Assembly: GCA_964057225.1 (NCBI GenBank)
Contig: OZ059898.1
Span: 372,001 to 436,000 of the forward strand
Reading direction: 5' to 3'
DNA length: 64,000 nt
Source of the DNA: Auanema rhodensis
Taxonomy: Eukaryota; Nematoda; Chromadorea; Rhabditida; Rhabditidae
The position numbers and the translations under genes were made by a program. Below the pieces are notes generated by a model that made no database searches, had not been told where the DNA came from, and saw only the letters and a list, made by a program, of their open reading frames with translations. Positions 41,701-51,159 of this stretch are shown piece by piece; position 1 is the first letter of the stretch, and the number at the start of each line of letters is the position of its first letter.

Positions 41701-44700
41701 AATTTTGAAAACCGCATCTCTTTATCTTTCACGTGAAGCGAGTTACATACCAAGTGCACATCACGTGTACATTTAATTAGCATAAATTAAAGTTCACGTA
41801 AATTTCAAAGTCATGGTTACCATGAACCAATATCAATAAAAATTTGTTTTTAGACTAATATGGACATGGGGAATCTAATTTTGAAAACCGCATCTCTTTA
41901 TCTTTCACGTGAAGCGAGTTACATACCAAGTGCACATCACGTGTACATTTAATTAGCATAAATTAAAGTTCACGTAAATTTCAAAGTCATGGTTACCATG
42001 CACCAATATCAATAAAAATTTGTTTTTAGACTAATATGGACATGGGGAATCTAATTTTGAAAACTGCATCTCTTTATCTTTCACGTGAAGCGAGTTACAT
42101 ACCAAGTGCACATCACGTGTACATTTAATTAGCATAAATTAAAGTTCACGTAAATTTCAAAGTCATGGTTACCATGAAGCAATATCAATAAAAATTTGTT
42201 TTTAGACTAATATGGACATGGGGAATCTAATTTTGAAAACCGCATCTCTTTATCTTTCACGTGAAGCGAGTTACATACCAAGTGCACATCACGTGTACAT
42301 TTAATTAGCATAAATTAAAGTTCACGTAAATTTCAAAGTCATGGTTACCATGAAGCAATATCAATAAAAATTTGTTTTTAGACTAATATGGACATGGGGA
42401 ATCTAATTTTGAAAACCTCATCTCTTTATCTTTCACGTGAAGCGAGTTACATACCAAGTGCTTATCACGTGTACATTTAATTAGCATAAATTAAAGTTCA
42501 CGTAAATTTCAAAGTCATGGTTACCATGAACCAATATCAATAAAAATTTGTTTTTAGACTAATATGGACATGGGGAATCTAATTTTGAAAACCGCATCTC
42601 TTTATCTTTCACGTGAAGCGAGTTACATACCAAGTGCACATCACGTGTACATTTAATTAGCATAAATTAAAGTTCACGTAAATTTCAAAGTCATGGTTAC
42701 CATGAACCAATATCAATAAAAATTTGTTTTTAGACTAATATGGACATGGGGAATCTAATTTTGAAAACCGCATCTCTTTATCTTTCACGTGAAGCGAGTT
42801 ACATACCAAGTGCACATCACGTGTACATTTAATTAGCATAAATTAAAGTTCACGTAAATTTCAAAGTCATGGTTACCATGAACCAATATCAATAAAAATT
42901 TGTTTTTAGACTAATATGGACATGGGGAATCTAATTTTGAAAACCGCATCTCTTTATCTTTCACGTGAAGCGAGTTACATACCAAGTGCACATCACGTGT
43001 ACATTTAATTAGCATAAATTAAAGTTCACGTAAATTTCAAAGTCATGGTTACCATGCACCAATATCAATAAAAATTTGTTTTTAGACTAATATGGACATG
43101 GGGAATCTAATTTTGAAAACCGCATCTCTTTATCTTTCACGTGAAGCGAGTTACATACCTAGTGCACATCACGTGTTCATTTAATTAGCATAAATTAAAG
43201 TTCACGTAAATTTCAAAGTCATGGTTACCATGCACCAATATCAATAAAAATTTGTTTTTAGACTAATATGGACATGGGGAATCTAATTTTGAAAACCGCA
43301 TCTCTTTATCTTTCACGTGAAGCGAGTTACATACCAAGTGCACATCACGTGTACATTTAATTAGCATAAATTAAAGTTCACGTAAATTTCAAAGTCATGG
43401 TTACCATGAACCAATATCAATAAAAATTTGTTTTTAGACTAATATGGACATGGGGAATTTAATTTTGAAAACCGCATCTCTTTATCTTTCACGTGAAGCG
43501 AGTTACATACCAAGTGCACATCACGTGTACATTTAATTAGCATAAATTAAAGTTCACGTAAATTTCAAAGTCATGGTTACCATGCACCAATATCAATAAA
43601 AATTTGTTTTTAGACTAATATGGACATGGGGAATCTAATTTTGAAAACCGCATCTCTTTATCTTTCACGTGAAGCGAGTTACATACCTAGTGCACATCAC
43701 GTGTTCATTTAATTAGCATAAATTAAAGTTCACGTAAATTTCAAAGTCATGGTTACCATGCACCAATATCAATAAAAATTTGTTTTTAGACTAATATGGA
43801 CATGGGGAATCTAATTTTGAAAACCGCATCTCTTTATCTTTCACGTGAAGCGAGTTACATACCAAGTGCACATCACGTGTACATTTAATTAGCATAAATT
43901 AAAGTTCACGTAAATTTCAAAGTCATGGTTACCATGAACCAATATCAATAAAAATTTGTTTTTAGACTAATATGGACATGGGGAATTTAATTTTGAAAAC
44001 CGCATCTCTTTATCTTTCACGTGAAGCGAGTTACATACCAAGTGCACATCACGTGTACATTTAATTAGCATAAATTAAAGTTCACGTAAATTTCAAAGTC
44101 ATTGTTACCATGAACCAATATCAATAAAAATTTGTTTTTAGACTAATATGGACATGGGGAATCTAATTTTGAAAACCGCATCTCTTTATCTTTCACGTGA
44201 AGCGAGTTACATACCAAGTGCACATCACGTGTACATTTAATTAGCATAAATTAAAGTTCACGTAAATTTCAAAGTCATGGTTACCATGCACCAATATCAA
44301 TAAAAATTTGTTTTTAGACTAATATGGACATGGGGAATCTAATTTTGAAAACTGCATCTCTTTATCTTTCACGTGAAGCGAGTTACATACCAAGTGCACA
44401 TCACGTGTACATTTAATTAGCATAAATTAAAGTTCACGTAAATTTCAAAGTCATGGTTACCATGAAGCAATATCAATAAAAATTTGTTTTTAGACTAATA
44501 TGGACATGGGGAATCTAATTTTGAAAACCGCATCTCTTTATCTTTCACGTGAAGCGAGTTACATACCAAGTGCACATCACGTGTACATTTAATTAGCATA
44601 AATTAAAGTTCACGTAAATTTCAAAGTCATGGTTACCATGAAGCAATATCAATAAAAATTTGTTTTTAGACTAATATGGACATGGGGAATCTAATTTTGA

Positions 44701-46440
44701 AAACCTCATCTCTTTATCTTTCACGTGAAGCGAGTTACATACCAAGTGCTTATCACGTGTACATTTAATTAGCATAAATTAAAGTTCACGTAAATTTCAA
44801 AGTCATGGTTACCATGAACCAATATCAATAAAAATTTGTTTTTAGACTAATATGGACATGGGGAATCTAATTTTGAAAACCGCATCTCTTTATCTTTCAC
44901 GTGAAGCGAGTTACATACCAAGTGCACATCACGTGTACATTTAATTAGCATAAATTAAAGTTCACGTAAATTTCAAAGTCATGGTTACCATGAACCAATA
45001 TCAATAAAAATTTGTTTTTAGACTAATATGGACATGGGGAATCTAATTTTGAAAACCGCATCTCTTTATCTTTCACGTGAAGCGAGTTACATACCAAGTG
45101 CACATCACGTGTACATTTAATTAGCATAAATTAAAGTTCACGTAAATTTCAAAGTCATGGTTACCATGAACCAATATCAATAAAAATTTGTTTTTAGACT
45201 AATATGGACATGGGGAATCTAATTTTGAAAACCGCATCTCTTTATCTTTCACGTGAAGCGAGTTACATACCAAGTGCACATCACGTGTACATTTAATTAG
45301 CATAAATTAAAGTTCACGTAAATTTCAAAGTCATGGTTACCATGCACCAATATCAATAAAAATTTGTTTTTAGACTAATATGGACATGGGGAATCTAATT
45401 TTGAAAACCGCATCTCTTTATCTTTCACGTGAAGCGAGTTACATACCTAGTGCACATCACGTGTTCATTTAATTAGCATAAATTAAAGTTCACGTAAATT
45501 TCAAAGTCATGGTTACCATGCACCAATATCAATAAAAATTTGTTTTTAGACTAATATGGACATGGGGAATCTAATTTTGAAAACCGCATCTCTTTATCTT
45601 TCACGTGAAGCGAGTTACATACCAAGTGCACATCACGTGTACATTTAATTAGCATAAATTAAAGTTCACGTAAATTTCAAAGTCATGGTTACCATGAACC
45701 AATATCAATAAAAATTTGTTTTTAGACTAATATGGACATGGGGAATTTAATTTTGAAAACCGCATCTCTTTATCTTTCACGTGAAGCGAGTTACATACCA
45801 AGTGCACATCACGTGTACATTTAATTAGCATAAATTAAAGTTCACGTAAATTTCAAAGTCATGGTTACCATGAACCAATATCAATAAAAATTTGTTTTTA
45901 GACTAATATGGACATGGGGAATCTAATTTTGAAAACCGCATCTCTTTATCTTTCACGTGAAGCGAGTTACATACCAAGTGCACATCACGTGTACATTTAA
46001 TTAGCATAAATTAAAGTTCACGTAAATTTCAAAGTCATGGTTACCATGCACCAATATCAATAAAAATTTGTTTTTAGACTAATATGGACATGGGGAATCT
46101 AATTTTGAAAACTGCATCTCTTTATCTTTCACGTGAAGCGAGTTACATACCAAGTGCACATCACGTGTACATTTAATTAGCATAAATTAAAGTTCACGTA
46201 AATTTCAAAGTCATGGTTACCATGAAGCAATATCAATAAAAATTTGTTTTTAGACTAATATGGACATGGGGAATCTAATTTTGAAAACCGCATCTCTTTA
46301 TCTTTCACGTGAAGCGAGTTACATACCAAGTGCACATCACGTGTACATTTAATTAGCATAAATTAAAGTTCACGTAAATTTCAAAGTCATGGTTACCATG
46401 AAGCAATATCAATAAAAATTTGTTTTTAGACTAATATGGA
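35727..46440 (+). repeat. 10-monomer higher-order repeat domain (1760 bp unit)
   Basis: The basic series is: L copy (CCTAGTGCAC with GTGTTCAT); copy ending GGAATTTAAT; A copy; copy ending AAACTGC; two GAAGC copies, the second ending AAACCTC; copy with GTGCTTATC; two more A copies; then C. L markers (CTAG) lie at 36471, 38231, 38759, 41399, 43159, 43687 and 45447, giving steps of 10, 3, 15, 10, 3 and 10 monomers. The 3-monomer steps are truncated units, and the 15-monomer step is a full unit plus five extra copies. Confidence 0.88.
36190..45403 (+). repeat. 28-monomer (4928 bp) tandem duplication within the array
   Basis: All rare markers from about 36190 to 40475 recur 4928 bp (28 x 176) downstream: L copies 36471/41399, 38231/43159 and 38759/43687; GTGCTTATC 37533/42461 and 39821/44749; and TCATTGTTACC, seen only twice in the window, 39171/44099. 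The match fails on the left where one array has a C copy and the other an A copy, and on the right at 40479 (AAACCTC against AAACCGC). The single difference noticed inside is T to A at 38316. Confidence 0.85.
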
Positions 46441-49400
46441 CATGGGGAATCTAATTTTGAAAACCGCATCTCTTTATCTTTCACGTGAAGCGAGTTACAT
46501 ACCAAGTGCACATCACGTGTACATTTAATTAGCATAAATTAAAGTTCACGTAAATTTCAAAGTCATGGTTACCATGAACCAATATCAATAAAAATTTGTT
46601 TTTGACTAATATGGACATGGGGAATCTAATTTTGGAAACCGCATCTCTTTATCTTTCACGTGAAGCGAGTTACATACCAAGTGCACATCACGTGTACATT
46701 TAATTAGCATAAATTAAAGTTCACGTAAATTTCAAAGTCATGGTTACCATGAACCAATATCAATAAAAATTTGTTTTTAGACTAATATGGACATGGGGAA
46801 TCTAATTTTGAAAACCGCATCTCTTTATCTTTCACGTGAAGCGAGTTACATACCAAGTGCACATCACGTGTACATTTAATTAGCATAAATTAAAGTTCAC
46901 GTAAATTTCAAAGTCATGGTTACCATGAACCAATATCAATAAAAATTTGTTTTTAGACTAATATGGACATGGGGAATCTAATTTTGAAAACCGCATCTCT
47001 TTATCTTTCACGTGAAGCGAGTTACATACCAAGTGCACATCACGTGTACATTTAATTAGCATAAATTAAAGTTCACGTAAATTTCAAAGTCATGGTTACC
47101 ATGCACCAATATCAATAAAAATTTGTTTTTAGACTAATATGGACATGGGGAATCTAATTTTGAAAACCGCATCTCTTCATCTTTCACGTGAAGCGAGTTA
47201 CATACCAAGTGCACATCACGTGTACATTTAATTAGCATAAATTAAAGTTCACGTAAATTTCAAAGTCATGGTTACCATGCACCAATATCAATAAAAATTT
47301 GTTTTTAGACTAATATGGACATGGGGAATCTAATTTTGAAAACCGCATCTCTTTATCTTTCACGTGAAGCGAGTTACATACCTAGTGCACATCACGTGTT
47401 CATTTAATTAGCATAAATTAAAGTTCACGTAAATTTCAAAGTCATGGTTACCATGCACCAATATCAATAAAAATTTGTTTTTAGACTAATATGGACATGG
47501 GGAATCTAATTTTGAAAACCGCATCTCTTTATCTTTCACGTGAAGCGAGTTACATACCAAGTGCACATCACGTGTACATTTAATTAGCATAAATTAAAGT
47601 TCACGTAAATTTCAAAGTCATGGTTACCATGCACCAATATTAATAAAAATTTGTTTTTAGACTAATATGGACATGGGGAATCTAATTTTGAAAACCGCAT
47701 CTCTTTATCTTTCACGTGAAGCGAGTTACATACCTAGTGCACATCACGTGTTCATTTAATTAGCATAAATTAAAGTTCACGTAAATTTCAAAGTCATGGT
47801 TACCATGCACCAATATCAATAAAAATTTGTTTTTAGACTAATATGGACATGGGGAATCTAATTTTGAAAACCGTATCTCTTTATCTTTCACGTGAAGCGA
47901 GTTACATACCTAGTGCACATCACGTGTTCATTTAATTAGCATAAATTAAAGTTCACGTAAATTTCAAAGTCATGGTTACCATGCACCAATATCAATAAAA
48001 ATTTGTTTTTAGACTAATATGGACATGGGGAATCTAATTTTGAAAACCGCATCTCTTTATCTTTCACGTGAAGCGAGTTACATACCAAGTGCACATCACG
48101 TGTACATTTAATTAGCATAAATTAAAGTTCACGTAAATTTCAAAGTCATGGTTACCATGAACCAATATCAATAAAAATTTGTTTTTAGACTAATATGGAC
48201 ATGGGGAATCTAATTTTGAAAACCGCATCTCTTTATCTTTCACGTGAAGCGAGTTACATACCAAGTGCACATCACGTGTACATTTAATTAGCATAAATTA
48301 AAGTTCACGTAAATTTCAAAGTCATGGTTACCATGCACCAATATCAATAAAAATTTGTTTTTAGACTAATATGGACATGGGGAATCTAATTTTGAAAACC
48401 GCATCTCTTTATCTTTCACGTGAAGCGAGTTACATACCAAGTGCACATCACGTGTACATTTAATTAGCATAAATTAAAGTTCACGTAAATTTCAAAGTCA
48501 TGGTTACCATGAAGCAATATCAATAAAAATTTGTTTTTAGACTAATATGGACATGGGGAATCTAATTTTGAAAACCGCATCTCTTTATCTTTCACGTGAA
48601 GCGAGTTACATACCAAGTGCACATCACGTGTACATTTAATTAGCATAAATTAAAGTTCACGTAAATTTCAAAGTCATGGTTACCATGAAGCAATATCAAT
48701 AAAAATTTGTTTTTAGACTAATATGGACATGGGGAATCTAATTTTGAAAACCGCATCTCTTTATCTTTCACGTGAAGCGAGTTACATACCAAGTGCACAT
48801 CACGTGTACATTTAATTAGCATAAATTAAAGTTCACGTAAATTTCAAAGTCATGGTTACCATGAACCAATATCAAAAAAAATTTGTTTTTAGACCAATAT
48901 GGACATGGGGAATCTAATTTTGAAAACCGCATCTCTTTATCTTTCACGTGAAGCGAGTTACATACCAAGTGCACATCACGTGTACATTTAATTAGCATAA
49001 ATTAAAGTTCACGTAAATTTCAAAGTCATGGTTACCATGCACCAATATCAATAAAAATTTGTTTTTAGACTAATATGGACATGGGGAATCTAATTTTGAA
49101 AACCGCATCTCTTTATCTTTCACGTGAAGCGAGTTACATACCAAGTGCACATCACGTGTACATTTAATTAGCATAAATTAAAGTTCACGTAAATTTCAAA
49201 GTCATGGTTACCATGAACCAATATCAATAAAAATTTGTTTTTAGACTAATATGGACATGGGGAATCTAATTTTGAAAACCGCATCTCTTTATCTTTCACG
49301 TGAAGCGAGTTACATACCAAGTGCACATCACGTGTACATTTAATTAGCATAAATTAAAGTTCACGTAAATTTCAAAGTCATGGTTACCATGAACCAATAT

Positions 49401-49943
49401 CAATAAAAATTTGTTTTTAGACTAATATGGAGATGGGGAATCTAATTTTGAAAACCGCATCTCTTTATCTTTCACGTGAAGCGAGTTACATACCAAGTGC
49501 ACATCACGTGTACATTTAATTAGCATAAATTAAAGTTCACGTAAAATTCAAAGTCATGGTTACCATGCACCAATATCAATAAAAATTTGTTTTTAGACTA
49601 ATATGGACATGGGGAATCTAATTTTGAAAACCGCATCTCTTTATCTTTCACGTGAAGCGAGTTACATACCAAGTGCACATCACGTGTACATTTAATTAGC
49701 ATAAATTAAAGTTCACGTAAATTTCAAAGTCATGGTTACCATGCACCAATATCAATAAAAATTTGTTTTTGACTAATATGGACATGGGGAATCTAATTTT
49801 GGAAACCGCATCTCTTTATCTTTCACGTGCAGCGAGTTACATACCAAGAGCACATCATTCCGCGATTGTCGACTCCTGCTCGTGTCTCTCTGTATCCCAT
49901 AATGCCGGACTGGTTTTGCAAGGTACGCTCTCTTTTTTTTTTC

Positions 49944-50022
49944 CTTCTTCTCTTTTTTTTATCTTTCTTCAACTTTCTTCTTCTCTTTTTTTTATCTTTC
50001 TTCAACTTTCTTCTTCTCTTTT
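49944..50022 (+). repeat. 33-bp tandem repeat, about 2.4 copies, in the LINE 5' UTR
   Basis: Copies start at 49944 (CTTCTTCTC), 49977 and a partial at 50010, exactly 33 bp apart; the match breaks at 50023. The unit is pyrimidine-rich with one CAACTT. It may be a promoter or binding unit, or simple slippage in a polypyrimidine tract. Confidence 0.85.
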
Positions 50023-50041
50023 CTTTTCTTCCTGTTATTTC

Positions 50042-50066
50042 ATATATATATATATATTTTTTTTTT
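50042..50066 (+). repeat. (AT)8 and T run
   Basis: Eight AT units at 50042-50057 run into a stretch of ten T (50057-50066), 25 bp before the ORF1 ATG. A simple-sequence tract that is likely length-variable between copies. Confidence 0.9.
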
Positions 50067-50091
50067 ATTTTCTCTGCTCTTTCACTTAACT

Positions 50092-51159
50092 ATGTCTCCC
50101 GTAACTAACGAGTTTCTTACTACTGCTCTCGAATCACTTTCTGACTCCCTACATAATTCTTTTGCTGAATTATCAGTACAAATAAAAAATGAGCTCAGTA
50201 GTATTAAAACCGCAGTTGCAAAGCATGACTCCCGTATAACTTTTATAGAAACCGATTTCAAATCTCGTTTCGAAAAGTTAGAGAAAAAGTTAGCTCAACT
50301 TTCTCTCACCAGTACTAACACACTCTCAAATTCACCCTCTTTGCTCTCTTCCTCCAATGTTGCATGTCAAATTCAAAAAATTAGATCAGAAGAGACAAAG
50401 TATGATTATCGATGTAAGAGAGCACTCTGGTTCCGTGTACCGGTCTCTTCCTCGGATTTACCTTCTGACCCTACTTCTTTACTTAAACTGGTCATTGAAA
50501 AATCCAACGACGCTACTTTGTCTAGTCTGATCAATACTAATCAAATAACTATTGCACGCTGTATCCTCAAATCTAAATCTCCCGGTCCACTCATCATCAC
50601 GTGTCCATCGGTTGAATTGCGTGATAAAATTATGACATCTATCAAAACGAATAAAACTAAATGTTTTGAATCTTTATCCAAAACTTTCATACGTCGCGAC
50701 TATCTTCCTTTTGAAATTCAACTGGAAAAGAACCTTCGTGAGGAAGCTAAAGAAAAAAATAAAAACAACACTAAGTCCGTCTTTTTGGTACGAGATCTCC
50801 GACTCATTGAAGTTTTCCGTAATTCGACCGATTCTCCAAATTCCCAAATAGCTCCTGTCCCTGCTTGTAACCAAACTCCCAAATCACCATGCCTTCACAC
50901 TGCTCCTTTATTAACACCACACTCTCAAACACTCACGTCTCCAATTCTTTTATCTAGCCCCCCTTGTAAATCTGGTAGATTAAGCCGATCGAAGGATAGA
51001 CAGAATCGCACGTCGAAAGATAAACGTTCTTCTGTTAGCCCAAGACGACGCAAAAATCCACCACGATCTGCAAAGTTAACCTCAGATCAAATAACCAGGT
51101 CTGTTAGCATGAACCCTGCATCTCAACGTGTCGCGTCTGACAAAATGTCCTTTCGTTAA
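50092..51159 (+). CDS. LINE ORF1 protein (putative RNA-binding chaperone), 355 aa
   Basis: First gene of the element. In LINEs, ORF1 proteins bind element RNA and form ribonucleoprotein particles. Start ATG at 50092 has A at -3 and follows the 5' UTR tracts. Residues about 15-72 are heptad-like and charged (ELSVQIKNELSS to EKLEKKLAQL), a likely coiled coil for multimerisation. A Ser/Asn-rich linker follows. Residues about 110-195 (ALWFRVP to CFESLSK) look like the RRM-type middle domain of CR1-like ORF1, followed by FIRRDYLPFE (199-208) and LREEAKEKN (215-223), a pattern known from related ORF1s. A Pro/Ser/Thr-rich stretch (about 249-292) leads to a basic Ser/Arg tail (292-330). No CCHC zinc knuckle is visible. 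The last codon CGT is followed by TAA at 51157 and the frame overlaps ORF2. Domain assignment is by eye. Confidence 0.85.
   Translation: MSPVTNEFLTTALESLSDSLHNSFAELSVQIKNELSSIKTAVAKHDSRITFIETDFKSRFEKLEKKLAQLSLTSTNTLSNSPSLLSSSNVACQIQKIRSEETKYDYRCKRALWFRVPVSSSDLPSDPTSLLKLVIEKSNDATLSSLINTNQITIARCILKSKSPGPLIITCPSVELRDKIMTSIKTNKTKCFESLSKTFIRRDYLPFEIQLEKNLREEAKEKNKNNTKSVFLVRDLRLIEVFRNSTDSPNSQIAPVPACNQTPKSPCLHTAPLLTPHSQTLTSPILLSSPPCKSGRLSRSKDRQNRTSKDKRSSVSPRRRKNPPRSAKLTSDQITRSVSMNPASQRVASDKMSFR

Larger units (their letters stand above)
1..49857 (+). repeat. 176-bp satellite DNA array, left arm
   Basis: About 283 head-to-tail copies of one monomer, all in the same orientation. The period is read directly: the start GCATCTCTTTATC occurs at 1, 177, 353 and so on, and keeps the 176-bp step almost without slip to 49808. 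The few indels seen are one-base losses near offset 139 (about 1722, 46603, 49770) and a two-base gain making TCATATGG (about 1860). Copies differ by only a few substitutions, so the array is strongly homogenised. AT-rich, with short palindromes. A unit close to nucleosome repeat length, long homogeneous arrays and higher-order repeats are typical of centromeric or pericentromeric satellite; that role is inferred. No gene is present: all long open frames here are repeat artefacts. Confidence 0.98.
49858..50091 (+). promoter_or_regulatory. LINE 5' UTR, presumed internal promoter region
   Basis: 234 bp upstream of ORF1. The first 65 bases are mixed sequence starting TTCCGCGATTGTCGACTCC. The rest is nearly all pyrimidine on the sense strand, including a 33-bp tandem repeat, an (AT)8 run and a T run. 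LINEs generally carry an internal promoter here, and tandem repeats in this position act as promoter units in some families such as mouse L1. No specific promoter motif was recognised. Confidence 0.6.
49902..50108 (+). other. Upstream ORF overlapping the ORF1 start (68 codons)
   Basis: An ATG at 49902 opens a frame that ends at 50108, 17 bases into ORF1. The peptide would be mostly Phe, Leu and Ser because it reads the pyrimidine tract. It is probably not a protein gene, but scanning ribosomes using this ATG would bypass ORF1. Expression is unsupported. Confidence 0.25.

Noticed and set aside
1-49857. CRISPR array
   Set aside because: There is no repeat-spacer alternation: the whole 176-bp unit is conserved, and no cas-like gene is present.
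49763-50108. Plus-strand open frames across the satellite-LINE junction, and a Lys-rich minus-strand frame at 49823-50005
   Set aside because: They read the pyrimidine tract of the LINE 5' UTR and part of a monomer. Composition is low complexity and the frames straddle the insertion boundary.
49918-50112. Intron in the LINE 5' UTR (donor-like CAAG/GTACG at 49923 before a long pyrimidine tract)
   Set aside because: There is no AG acceptor between the tract and the ORF1 ATG; the first AG lies inside ORF1 near 50112, so splicing would remove the start codon.
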